This document shows positions 42,477 to 56,540 of a stretch of DNA of 64,000 bases, piece after piece. The notes below the pieces were generated by a model, which had not been told where the DNA came from, ran no database searches, and was given only the letters and a program-made list of their open reading frames with translations. Both the position numbers and the translations under genes were made by a program. The first letter of the stretch is position 1, and the number at the start of each line of letters is the position of its first letter. The DNA comes from Atherix ibis (lineage: Eukaryota > Arthropoda > Insecta > Diptera > Athericidae), in assembly GCA_958298945.1 (NCBI GenBank), contig OY282608.1, forward strand, positions 23,537,933 to 23,601,932, written 5' to 3'.

Positions 42477-45400
42477 CTAAGTAACCAACAAGCCAACAAA
42501 CCAACAAACCAACCAACCAACATGCCAACAAACCAACAAACTAAGTAACCAACAAGCCAACAAACCAACAAACCAACAAGCCAACAAACCAACAAACCAA
42601 CAAACCAAGTAACCAACAAACCAACAAACCATCAAACGAACAAAGCAACAAACCAACAAGCCAACAAGCCAACAAACCAACAAACCAAGTAATTAAAAAG
42701 CCAACAAACTAACAAACCAACAAGCCAACAAACCAACAAGCCAACAAGCCAACAAACCAACAAACCAACAAAGCAACAAACCAAAAAACCAACAAACCAA
42801 AAAACCAACAAACCAACAAACCATCAAACGAACAAAGCAACTAGCCAACAAGGCAACAAACCAACAAACCAACAAGCCAACAAACTAACAAACCAACAAA
42901 ACAACAAACCAACAAACCAACAAACCAACAAGCCAACAAACCAACAAACCAACAAGCCAACAAACCAACAAACCAACAAACCAACAAACCAACAAGCCAA
43001 CAAGCCAACAAACCAACATAACAACAAACCAACAAATCAACAAACCAACAAACCAACAAACTAACAAACCAACAAGCCAACAAACCAACGAACCAACAAG
43101 CCAACAAACCAACAAACCAACAAACCAAGTAACCAAAAAGCCAACAAACTAACAAACCAACAAGCCAACAAGCCAACAAACCAACAAACCAACAAAGCAA
43201 CAAGCGAACAAGCCAACAAACCAACAAACCAACAAGCCAACAAACCAAGTAATCAAAAAGCCAACAAACTAACAGACCAACAAACCATCAAACGAACAAA
43301 GCAACAAGACAACAAGCCAACAAACCAACAAACCAACAAACCAACAAACCAACAAGCCAATAAGCCAACAAACCAACAAACCAACAAACCAACAAGCAAA
43401 CAAACCAACAAACCAACAAACCAACAAACCAACAAGCCAACAAACCAACAAACAAATAAACCAACAAACCAAAAAACCAACAAACCAACAAACCAACAAA
43501 CCAACAAACCAACAAACCAACAAACCAACAAGCTAACAAGCCAACAAACCAACAAACCAACAAACCAACAAGCCAACAAACCAACAAACCAACAAACCAA
43601 CAAACCAACAAACCAAGTAACCAACAAACCAACAAACCATCAAACGAACAAAGCAACAAACCAACTAGCTAACAAGCCAACAAACCAACAAACCAAGTAA
43701 CCAAATAGCCAACAAACTAACAAACCAACAAGCCAACAAACCAACAAGCCAACAAGCCAACAAACCAACAAACCAACATAACAACAAACCAAAAAACCAA
43801 CAAACCAACAAACAAATAAACCAACAAACCAAAAAACCAACAAACCAACAAACCAACAAACCAACAAACCAACAAACCAACAAACCAACAAACCAACAAA
43901 CCAACAAGCCAACAAGCCAACAAACCAACAAACCAACAAACCAACAAGCCAACAAACCAACAAGCCAACAAGCAACAAACCAACAAACAAAGTAACCAAC
44001 AAACCAACAAACCATCAAACGAACAAAGCAACAAACCAACTAGCCAACAAGCCAACAAACCAACAAACCAAGTAACCAAATAGCCAACAAACTAACAAAC
44101 CAACAAGCCAACAAACCAACAAGCCAACAAGCCAACAAACCAACAAACCAACAAAGCAACAAACCAAAAAACCAACAAACCAAAAAACCAACAAACCAAC
44201 AAACCATCAAACGAACAAAGCAACAAGCCAACAAGCCAAGAAACCAACAAACCAACAAGCCAACAAACCAACAAACCAACAAGCCAACAAGCCAACAAAC
44301 CAACAAACCAACAAACCAACAAGCCAACAAACCAACAAACCAACAAGCCAATAAACCAACAAACCAACAAACCAACAAACCAACAAGCCAACAAACCATC
44401 AAACGAACAAAGCAACAAGCCAACATGCCAACAAACCAACAAACCAACAAGCCAACAAACCAACAAACCAACAAACCAACAAGCCAACAAGCCAATAAGC
44501 CAACAAACCAACAAACCAACAAACCAAGAAGCCAACAAACCAACAAACCAACAAACCAACAAACCAACAAGCCAACAAACCAACAAACAAATAAATGAAC
44601 AAACCAAAAAACCAACAAACCAACAAACCAACAAACCAACAAACCAACAAACCAACAAACCAACAAACCAACAAACCAACAAGCCAACAAGCCAACAAAC
44701 CAACAAACCAACAAACCAACAAGCCAACAAACCAACAAGCCAACAAACCAACAAACCAACAAACCAAGTAACCAAGAAACCAACAAACCATCAAACGAAC
44801 AAAGCAACAAACCAACTAGCCAACAAGCCAACAAACCAACAAACCAAAAAAGCAACAAGCCAACAAGCCAACAAACCAACAAGCCAACAAACCAACAAAC
44901 CAACAAACCAAGTAACCAAGAAACCAACAAACCATCAAACGAACAAAGCAACAAACCAACTAGCCAACAAGCCAAAAAACCAACAAACCAAAAAACCAAC
45001 AAACCAACAAACCATCAAACGAACAAAGCAACAAGCCAACAAGCCAAGAAACCAACAAACCAACAAGCCAACAAACCAACAAACCAACAAGCCAACAAGC
45101 CAACAAACCAACAAACCAACAAACCAACAAGCCAACAAACCAACAAACCAACAAGCCAATAAACCAACAAACCAACAAACCAACAAACCAACAAGGCAAC
45201 AAGCCAACAAACCAACAAACCAACAAACCAACAAGCCAACAAACCAACAAACCAACAAACCAACAAGCCAACAATCCAACAAACCAACAAACCAACAAAC
45301 AAACAAACCAACAAACCAACAAACCAACAAGCCAACAAGCAAACAAACCAACTAACCAACAAGCCAACAAACCAACAAACCAACAAACCAACAAGGCAAC

Positions 45401-45902
45401 AAGCCAACAAACCAACAAACCAACAAACCAACAAACCAACAAGCCAACAAGCCAACAAACCAACAAACCAAAAAAGCAACAAGCCAACAAGCCAACAAAC
45501 CAACCACCCAACAAGCCAACAAACCAACAAACCAACAAACCAACAAACCAACAAACCATCAAACTAAGTAACCAACAAGCCAACAAACCAACAAACCAAC
45601 CAACCAACATGCCAACAAACCAACAAACTAAGTAACCAACAAGCCAACAAACCAACAAACCAACAAGCCAACAAACCAACAAACCAACAAACCAAGTAAC
45701 CAACAAACCAACAAACCATCAAACGAACAAAGCAACCAACCAACAAGCCAACAAGCCAACAAACCAAGTAATTAAAAAGCCAACAAACTAACAAACCAAC
45801 AAGCCAACAAACCAACAAGCCAACAAGCCAACAAACCAACAAACCAACAAAGCAACAAACCAAAAAACCAACAAACCAGAAAACCAACAAACCAACAAAC
45901 CA
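42477..45902. repeat. Satellite mosaic E, middle part
   Basis: Includes units such as CCAAGTAA followed by a TTAAAAAG-containing unit (42,689; again near 45,770, 47,987, 55,560 and 60,310). The part from about 44,396 to the right corresponds to 54,330 onward at offset 9,934-9,958, dropping to 9,790 by 45,564. The right-hand copy therefore lacks about 168 bp (44,8xx-45,0xx). Confidence 0.8.
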
Positions 45903-48786
45903 TCAAACGAACAAAGCAACTAGCCAACAAGGCAACAAACCAACAAACCAACAAGCCAACAAACTAACAAACCAACAAAACAACAAACCAACAAACCAAC
46001 AAACCAACAAACCAACAAGCCAACAAACCAACAAACCAACAAGCCAACAAACCAACAAACCAACAAACCAACAAACCAACAAGCCAACAAGCCAACAAAC
46101 CAACATAACAACAAACCAACAAACCAACAAACCAACAAACCAACAAACTAACAAACCAACAAGCCAACAAGCCAACAAACCAACATAACAACAAACCAAC
46201 AAACCAACAAGCCAACAAACCAACAAACCAACAAACCAACAAGCCAACAAGCCAACAAACCAACATAACAACAAACCAACAAACCAACAAGCCAACAAAC
46301 CAACAAACCAACAATCCAAGTAACCAAAAAGCCAACAAACTAACAAACCAACAAGCCAACAAGCCAACAAACCAACAAACCAACAAAGCAACAAGCGAAC
46401 AAGCCAACAAACCAACAAACCAACAAGCCAACAAACCAAGTAACCAAAAAGCCAAAAAACTAACAGACCAACAAACCATCAAACGAACAAAGCAACAAGA
46501 CAACAAGCCAACAAACCAACAAACCAACAAGCCAACAAACCAACAAACCAACAAACCAACAAGCCAATAAGCCAACAAACCAACAAACCAACAAATTAAC
46601 AAGCAAACAAACCAACAAACCAACAAACCAACATACCAACAAGCCAACAAACCAACAAACAAATAAACCAACAAACCAAAAAACCAACAAACCAACAAAC
46701 CAACAAACCAACAAACCAACAAACCAACAAACCAACAAGCCAACAAGCCAACAAACCAACAAACCAACAAACCAACAAGCCAACAAACCAACAAACCAAC
46801 AAACCAACAAACCAACAAACCAAGTAACCAACAAACCAACAAACCATCAAACGAACAAAGCAACAAACCAACTAGCCAACAAGCCAACAAACCAACAAAC
46901 CAAGTAACCAAATAGCCAACAAACTAACAAACCAACAAGCCAACAAACGAACAAGCCAACAAGCCAACAAACCAACAAACCAACATAACAACAAACCAAC
47001 AAACCAACAAACCAACAAACCAACAAACTAACAAACCAACAAGCCAACAAACCAACGAACCAACAAGCCAACAAACCAACAAACCAACAAACCAACAAGC
47101 CAACAAGCCAACAAACAAACAAACCAACAAAGCAACAAACCATCAAACCAATAAACCAACAAACCAACAAACTAACAAACCAACAAGCCAACAAACCAAC
47201 AAACCAACAAGCCAACAAACCAACAAACCAACAAACCAACAAACCAACAAACCAACAAACCAACAAACCAACAAACCAACAAGCCAACAAGCCAACAAAC
47301 CAACAAACTAACAAACCAACAAACGAACTAACCAACAAACCAACAAGTCAACAAACCAACAAACCAACAAACCAAGTAACCAAAACGCCAACAAACCAAC
47401 AAGCCAACAAGCCAACAAACCAACAAACCAACAAACCAACAAGCCAACAAACCAACAAACCAACAAACCAACAAGCCAACAATCCAACAAACCAACAAAC
47501 CAACAAACAAACAAACCAACAAACCAACAAACCAACAAGCCAACAAGCAAACAAACCAACTAACCAACAAGCCAACAAACCAACAAACCAACAAACCAAC
47601 AAGGCAACAAGCCAACAAACCAACAAACCAACAAACCAACAAACCAACAAACCAACAAGCCAACAAGCCAACAAACCAACAAACCAAAAAAGCAACAAGC
47701 CAACAAGCCAACAAACCAACCACCCAACAAGCCAACAAACCAACAAACCAACAAACCAACAAACCATCAAACTAAGTAACCAACAAGCCAACAAACCAAC
47801 AAACCAACCAACCAACATGCCAACAAACCAACAAACTAAGTAACCAACAAGCCAACAAACCAACAAACCAACAAGCCAACAAACCAACAAACCAACAAAC
47901 CAAGTAACCAACAAACCAACAAACCATCAAACGAACAAAGCAACAAACCAACAAGCCAACAAGCCAACAAACCAACAAACCAAGTAATTAAAAAGCCAAC
48001 AAACTAACAAACCAACAAGCCAACAAACCAACAAGCCAACAAGCCAACAAACCAACAAACCAACAAAGCAACAAACCAAAAAACCAACAAACCAAAAAAC
48101 CAACAAACCAACAAACCATCAAACGAACAAAGCAACTAGCCAACAAGGCAACAAACCAACAAACCAACAAGCCAACAAACTAACAAACCAACAAAACAAC
48201 AAACCAACAAACCAACAAACCAACAAGCCAACAAACCAACAAACCAACAAGCCAACAAACCAACAAACCAACAAACCAACAAACCAACAAGCCAACAAAC
48301 CAACATAACAACAAACCAACAAATCAACAAACCAACAAACCAACAAACTAACAAACCAACAAGCCAACAAACCAACGAACCAACAAGCCAACAAACCAAC
48401 AAACCAACAAACCAAGTAACCAAAAAGCCAACAAACTAACAAACCAACAAGCCAACAAGCCAACAAACCAACAAACCAACAAAGCAACAAGCGAACAAGC
48501 CAACAAACCAACAAACCAACAAGCCAACAAACCAAGTAATCAAAAAGCCAACAAACTAACAGACCAACAAACCATCAAACGAACAAAGCAACAAGACAAC
48601 AAGCCAACAAACCAACAAACCAACAAGCCAACAAACCAACAAACCAACAAACCAACAAGCCAATAAGCCAACAAACCAACAAACCAACAAGAAAACAAAC
48701 CAACAAGCCAACAAACCAACAAACCAACAAGCCAACAAACCAACAAACCAACAAACCAAGTAACCAACAAACCAACAAACCAACAA
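45903..48786. repeat. Tandem higher-order unit F, copy 1 (about 2.87 kb)
   Basis: First of two adjacent units. Shared landmarks lie 2,872 bp apart: 46,847-48,000 against 49,719-50,870, including the rare CCAAAACG at 47,380 and 50,252. At the left the offset is about 2,880-2,884 (GCAACTAG-headed stretch at about 45,913 and 48,800). It contains several CATAACAAC units near 46,100-46,270. Confidence 0.85.
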
Positions 48787-50880
48787 ACCATCAAACGAAC
48801 AAAGCAACTAGCCAACAAGGCAACAAACCAACAAACCAACAAGCCAACAAACTAACAAACCAACAAAACAACAAACCAACAAACCAACAAACCAACAAAC
48901 CAACAAGCCAACAAACCAACAAACCAACAAGCCAACAAACCAACAAACCAACAAACCAACAAACCAACAAGCCAACAAGCCAGCAAACCAACATAACAAC
49001 AAACCAACAAACCAACAAACCAACAAACCAACAAACCAACAAACCAACAAGCCAACAAGCCAACAAACCAACATAACAACAAACCAACAAACCAACAAGC
49101 CAACAAACCAACAAACCAACAAACCAACAAGCCAACAAACCAACATAACAACAAACCAACAAACCAACAAGCCAACAAACCAACAAACCAACAAACCAAG
49201 TAACCAAAAAGCCAACAAACTAACAAACCAACAAGCCAACAAGCCAACAAACCAACAAACCAACAAAGCAACAAGCGAACAAGCCAACAAACCAACAAAC
49301 CAACAAGCCAACAAACCAAGTAACCAAAAAGCCAAAAAACTACCAGACCAACAAACCATCAAACAAACAAAGCAACAAGACAACAAGCCAACAAACCAAC
49401 AAACCAACAAGCCAACAAACCAACAAACCAACAAACCAACAAGCCAATAAGCCAACAAACCAACAAACCAACAAACCAACAAGCAAACAAACCAACAAAC
49501 CAACAAACCAACAAACCAACAAACCAACAAACCAACAAGCCAACAAACCAACAAACAAATAAACCAACAAACCAAAAAACCAACAAACCAACAAACCAAC
49601 AAACCAACAAACCAACAAACCAACAAACCAACAAGCCAACAAGCCAACAAACCAACAAACCAACAAACCAACAAGCCAACAAACCAACAAACCAACAAAC
49701 CAACAAACCAAGTAACCATCAAACGAACAAAGCAACAAACCAACTAGCCAACAAGCCAACAAACCAACAAACCAAGTAACCAAATAGCCAACAAACTAAC
49801 AAACCAACAAGCCAACAAACGAACAAGCCAACAAGCCAACAAACCAACAAACCAACATAACAACAAACCAACAAACCAACAAACCAACAAACCAACAAAC
49901 TAACAAACCAACAAGCCAACAAACCAACGAACCAACAAGCCAACAAACCAACAAACCAACAAACCAACAAGCCAACAAGCCAACAAACAAACAAACCAAC
50001 AAAGCAACAAACCAACAAACCAATAAACCAACAAACCAACAAACTAACAAACCAACAAGCCAACAAACCAACAAACCAACAAGACAACAAACCAACAAAC
50101 CAACAAACCAACAAACCAACAAACCAACAAACCAACAAACCAACAAACCAACAAGCCAACAAGCCAACAAACCAACAAACTAACAAACCAACAAACGAAC
50201 TAACCAACAAACCAACAAGTCAACAAACCAACAAACCAACAAACCAAGTAACCAAAACGCCAACAAACCAACAAGCCAACAAGCCAACAAACCAACAAAC
50301 CAACAAACCAACAAGCCAACAAACCAACAAACCAACAAACCAACAAGCCAACAATCCAACAAACCAACAAACCAACAAACAAACAAACCAACAAACCAAC
50401 AAACCAACAAGCCAACAAGCAAACAAACCAACTAACCAACAAGCCAACAAACCAACAAACCAACAAACCAACAAGGCAACAAGCCAACAAACCAACAAAC
50501 CAACACACCAACAAACCAACAAACCAACAAGCCAACAAGCCAACAAACCAACAAACCAAAAAAGCAACAAGCCAACAAGCCAACAAACCAACCACCCAAC
50601 AAGCCAACAAACCAACAAACCAAAAAACCAACAAACCATCAAACTAAGTAACCAACAAGCCAACAAACCAACAAACCAACCAACCAACATGCCAACAAAC
50701 CAACAAACTAAGTAACCAACAAGCCAACAAACCAACAAACCAACAAGCCAACAAACCAACAAACCAACAAACCAAGTAACCAACAAACCAACAAACCATC
50801 AAACGAACAAAGCAACAAACCAACAAGCCAACAAGCCAACAAGCCAACAAGCCAACAAACCAACAAACCAACAAAGCAAC
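48787..50880. repeat. Tandem higher-order unit F, copy 2 (partial)
   Basis: Second copy of unit F with the same series of CATAACAAC units near 48,990-49,145 and the same CCAAAACG at 50,252. It has private changes (for example CTACCAGA near 49,340). It ends near 50,830, where the stretch expected after CCAACAAG units is replaced by the 784-bp repeat. Confidence 0.8.
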
Positions 50881-52447
50881 AAACCAAAAAACCAACAAAC
50901 CAAAAAACCAACAAACCAACAAACCATCAAACGAACAAAGCAACTAGCCAACAAGGCAACAAACCAACAAACCAACAAGCCAACAAACTAACAAACCAAC
51001 AAAACAACAAACCAACAAACCAACAAACCAACAAGCCAACAAACCAACAAACCAACAAGCCAACAAACCAACAAACCAACAAACCAACAAACCAACAAGC
51101 CAACAAGCCAACAAACCAACATAAGAACAAACCAACAAATCAACAAACCAACAAACCAACAAACTAACAAACCAACAACCCAACAAACCAACGAACCAAC
51201 AAGCCAACAAACCAACAAACCAACAAACCAAGTAACCAAAAAGCCAACAAACTAACAAACCAACAAGCCAACAAGCCAACAAACCAACAAACCAACAAAG
51301 CAACAAGCGAACAAGCCAACAAACCAACAATCCAACAAGCCAACAAACCAAGTAATCAAAAAGCCAACAAACTAACAGACCAACAAACCATCAAACGAAC
51401 AAAGCAACAAGACAACAAGCCAACAAACCAACAAACCAACAAGCCAACAAACCAACAAACCAACAAACCAACAAGCCAATAAGCCAACAAACCAACAAAC
51501 CAACAAACCAACAAGCAAACAAACCAACAAACCAACAAACCAACAAACCAACAAGCCAACAAACCAACAAACAAATAAACCAACAAACCAAAAAACCAAC
51601 AAACCAACAAACCAACAAACCAACAAGCCAACAAGCCAACAAACCAACAAACCAACAAAGCAACAAACCAAAAAACCAACAAACCAAAAAACCAACAAAC
51701 CAACAAACCATCAAACGAACAAAGCAACTAGCCAACAAGGCAACAAACCAACAAACCAACAAGCCAACAAACTAACAAACCAACAAAACAACAAACCAGC
51801 AAACCAACAAACCAACAAGCCAACAAACCAACAAACCAACAAGCCAACAAACCAACAAACCAACAAACCAACAAACCAACAAGCCAACAAGCCAACAAAC
51901 CAACATAAGAACAAACCAACAAATCAACAAACCAACAAACCAACAAACTAACAAACCAACAAGCCAACAAACCAACGAACCAACAAGCCAACAAACCAAC
52001 AAACCAACAAACCAAGTAACCAAAAAGCCAACAAACTAACAAACCAACAAGCCAACAAGCCAACAAACCAACAAACCAACAAAGCAACAAGCGAACAAGC
52101 CAACAAACCAACAATCCAACAAGCCAACAAACCAAGTAATCAAAAAGCCAACAAACTAACAGACCAACAAACCATCAAACGAACAAAGCAACAAGACAAC
52201 AAGCCAACAAACCAACAAACCAACAAGCCAACAAACCAACAAACCAACAAACCAACAAGCCAATAAGCCAACAAACCAACAAACCAACAAACCAACAAGC
52301 AAACAAACCAACAAACCAACAAACCAACAAACCAACAAGCCAACAAACCAACAAACAAATAAACCAACAAACCAAAAAACCAACAAACCAACAAACCAAC
52401 AAACCAACAAACCAACAAACCAACAAACCAACAAGCCAACAAGCCAA
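50881..52447. repeat. 784-bp tandem duplication
   Basis: Copies at about 50,881-51,663 and 51,664-52,447. CCATCAAA at 50,924 and 51,708, a CATAAGAAC unit at 51,120 and 51,904, and a CAATCCAAC unit near 51,328 and 52,112 all lie exactly 784 bp (98 octamers) apart. CATAAGAAC was noticed nowhere else in the window, which marks the pair as recent. The source is related to 42,830-43,500 and 48,120-48,780. Confidence 0.92.
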
Positions 52448-54303
52448 CAAACCAACAAACCAACAAACCAACAAGCCAACAAACCAACAAACCAACAAAC
52501 CAACAAACCAACAAACCAAGTAACCAACAAACCAACAAACCATCAAACGAACAAAGCAACAAACCAACTGGCTAACAAGCCAACAAACCAACAAACCAAG
52601 TAACCAAATAGCCAACAAACTAACAAACCAACAAGCCAACAAACCAACAAGCCAACAAGCCAACAAACCAACAAACCAACATAACAACAAACCAACAAAC
52701 CAACAAACCAACAAACAAATAAACCAACAAACCAAAAAACCAACAAACCAACAAACCAACAAACCAACAAACCAACAAACCAACAAACCAACAAGCCAAC
52801 AAGCCAACAAACCAACAAACCAACAAACCAACAAGCCAACAAATCAACAAGCCAACAAGCAACAAACCAACAAACAAAGTAACCAACAAACCAACAAACC
52901 ATCAAACGAACAAAGCAACAAACCAACTAGCCAACAAGCCAACAAACCAACAAACCAAGTAACCAAATAGCCAACAAACTAACAAACCAACAAGCCAACA
53001 AACCAACAAGCCAACAAGCCAACAAACCAACAAACCAACAAAGCAACAAACCAAAAAACCAACAAACCAAAAAACCAACAAACCAACAAACCATCAAACG
53101 AACAAAGCAACAAGCCAACAAGCCAAGAAACCAACAAACCAACAAGCCAACAAACCAACAAACCAACAAGCCAACAAGCCAACAAACCAACAAACCAACA
53201 AACCAACAAGCCAACAAACCAACAAACCAACAAGCCAATAAACCAACAAACCAACAAACCAACAAACCAACAAGCCAACAAACCAACAAACCAACAAACC
53301 AACAAGCCAATAAGCCAACAAACCAACAAACCAACAAACCAACAAGCAAACAAACCAACAAACCAACAAACCAACAAACCAACAAGCCAACAAACCAACA
53401 AACAAATAAACCAACAAACCAAAAAACCAACAAACCAACAAACCAACAAACCAACAAACCAACAAACCAACAAACCAACAAGCCAACAAGCCAACAAACC
53501 AACAAACCAACAAACCAACAAGCCAACAAACCAACAAACCAACAAACCAACAAACCAACAAACCAAGTAACCAACAAACCAACAAACCATCAAACGAACA
53601 AAGCAACAAACCAACTGGCTAACAAGCCAACAAACCAACAAACCAAGTAACCAAATAGCCAACAGACTAACAAACCAACAAGCCAACAAACCAACAAGCC
53701 AACAAGCCAACAAACCAACAAACCAACATAACAACAAACCAACAAACCAACAAACCAACAAACAAATAAACCAACAAACCAAAAAACCAACAAACCAACA
53801 AACCAACAAACCAACAAACCAACAAACCAACAAACCAACAAGCCAGCAAGCCAACAAACCAACAAACCAACAAACCAACAAGCCAACAAATCAACAAGCC
53901 AACAAGCAACAAACCAACAAACAAAGTAACCAACAAACCAACAAACCATCAAACGAACAAAGCAACAAACCAACTAGCCAACAAGCCAACAAACCAACAA
54001 ACCAAGTAACCAAATAGCCAACAAACTAACAAACCAACAAGCCAACAAACCAACAAGCCAACAAGCCAACAAACCAACAAACCAACAAAGCAACAAACCA
54101 AAAAACCAACAAACCAAAAAACCAACAAACCAACAAACCATCAAACGAACAAAGCAACAAGCCAACAAGCCAAGAAACCAACAAACCAACAAGCCAACAA
54201 ACCAACAAACCAACAAGCCAACAAGCCAACAAACCAACAAACCAACAAACCAACAAGCCAACAAACCAACAAACCAACAAGCCAATAAACCAACAAACCA
54301 ACA
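52210..54303. repeat. 1,047-bp tandem duplication
   Basis: Copies at about 52,210-53,256 and 53,257-54,303. CCAATAAG at 52,260 and 53,307, CCAACTGG at 52,564 and 53,611, and CCAAGAAA at 53,126 and 54,173 are each 1,047 bp apart. CCAACTGG appears only in this pair as far as I can see; other copies have CCAACTAG there. 1,047 is 7 more than a multiple of 8, so slips inside the unit are carried with it. Confidence 0.92.
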
Positions 54304-56540
54304 AACCAACAAACCAACAAGCCAACAAACCATCAAACGAACAAAGCAACAAGCCAACATGCCAACAAACCAACAAACCAACAAGCCAACAAACCAACAA
54401 ACCAACAAACCAACAAGCCAATAAGCCAACAAACCAACAAACCAACAAACCAAGAAGCCAACAAACCAACAAACCAACAAACCAACAAACCAACAAGCCA
54501 ACAAACCAACAAACAAATAAATGAACAAACCAAAAAACCAACAAACCAACAAACCAACAAACCAACAAACCAACAAACCAACAAACCAACAAACCAACAA
54601 GCCAACAAGCCAACAAACCAACAAACCAACAAACCAACAAGCCAACAAACCAACAAGCCAACAAACCAACAAACCAACAAACCAAGTAACCAAGAAACCA
54701 ACAAACCATCAAACGAACAAAGCAACAAACCAACTAGCCAACAAGCCAACAAACCAACAAACCAAGTAACCAAATAGCCAACAAACTAACAAACCAACAA
54801 GCCAACAAACCAACAAGCCAACAAGCCAACAAACCAACAAACAAACAAAGCAACAAACCAAAAAACCAACAAACCAGAAAACCAACAAACCAACAAACCA
54901 TCAAACGAACAAAGCAACAAGCCAACAAGCCAAGAAACCAACAAACCAACAAGCCAACAAACCAACAAACCAACAAGCCAACAAGCCAACAAACCAACAA
55001 ACCAACAAACCAACAAGCCAACAAACCAACAAACCAACAAGCCAATAAAGCAACAAACCAACAAACCAACAAACCAACAAGGCAACAAGCCAACAAACCA
55101 ACAAACCAACAAACCAACAAGCCAACAAACCAACAAACCAACAAACCAACAAGCCAACAATCCAACAAACCAACAAACCAACAAACAAACAAACCAACAA
55201 ACCAACAAACCAACAAGCCAACAAGCAAACAAACCAACTAACCAACAAGCCAACAAACCAACAAACCAACAAACCAACAAGCCAACAAGCCAACAAACCA
55301 ACCACCCAACAAGCCAACAAACCAACAAACCAACAAACCAACAAACCATCAAACTAAGTAACCAACAAGCCAACAGACCAACAAACCAACCAACCAACAT
55401 GCCAACAAACCAACAAACTAAGTAACCAACAAGCCAACAAACCAACAAACCAACAAGCCAACAAACCAACAAACCAACAAACCAAGTAACCAACAAACCA
55501 ACAAACCATCAAACGAACAAAGCAACAAACCAACAAGCCAACAAGCCAACAAACCAAGTAATTAAAAAGCCAACAAACTAACAAACCAACAAGCCAACAA
55601 ACCAACAAGCCAACAAGCCAACAAACCAACAAACCAACAAAGCAACAAACCAAAAAACCAACAAACCAAAAAACCAACAAACCAACAAACCATCAAACGA
55701 ACAAAGCAACTAGCCAACAAGGCAACAAACCAACAAACCAACAAGCCAACAAACTAACAAACCAACAAAACAACAAACCAACAAACCAACAAACCAACAA
55801 ACCAACAAGCCAACAAACCAACAAACCAACAAGCCAACAAACCAACAAACCAACAAACCAACAAACCAACAAGCCAACAAGCCAACAAACCAACATAACA
55901 ACAAACCAACAAACCAACAAACCAACAAACCAACAAACCAACAAACCAACAAGCCAACAAGCCAACAAACCAACATAACAACAAACCAACAAACCAACAA
56001 GCCAACAAACCAACAAACCAACAAACCAACAAGCCAACAAGCCAACAAACCAACATAACAACAAACCAACAAACCAACAAGCCAACAAACCAACAAACCA
56101 ACAAACCAAGTAACCAAAAAGCCAACAAACTAACAAACCAACAAGCCAACAAGCCAACAAACCAACAAACCAACAAAGCAACAAGCGAACAAGCCAACAA
56201 ACCAACAAACCAACAAGCCAACAAACCAAGTAACAAAAAAGCCAAAAAACTAACAGACCAACAAACCATCAAACGAACAAAGCAACAAGACAACAAGCCA
56301 ACAAACCAACAAACCAACAAGCCAACAAACCAACAAACCAACAAGCCAATAAGCCAACAAACCAACAAACCAACAAACCAACAAGCAAACAAACCAACAA
56401 ACCAACAAACCAACAAACCAACAAGCCAACAAACCAACAAACAAATAAACCAACAAACCAAAAAACCAACAAACCAACAAACCAACAAACCAACAAACCA
56501 ACAAACCAACAAACCAAGTAACCAACAAACCAACAAACCA
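54304..56540. repeat. Satellite mosaic E, copy of 44.4-46.8 kb
   Basis: CCATCAAA at 54,330 corresponds to 44,396 (offset 9,934). From 55,354 to 56,229 the match to 45,564-46,439 is at offset 9,790. The series of CATAACAAC units near 55,890-56,060 repeats that at 46,100-46,270. Confidence 0.82.
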
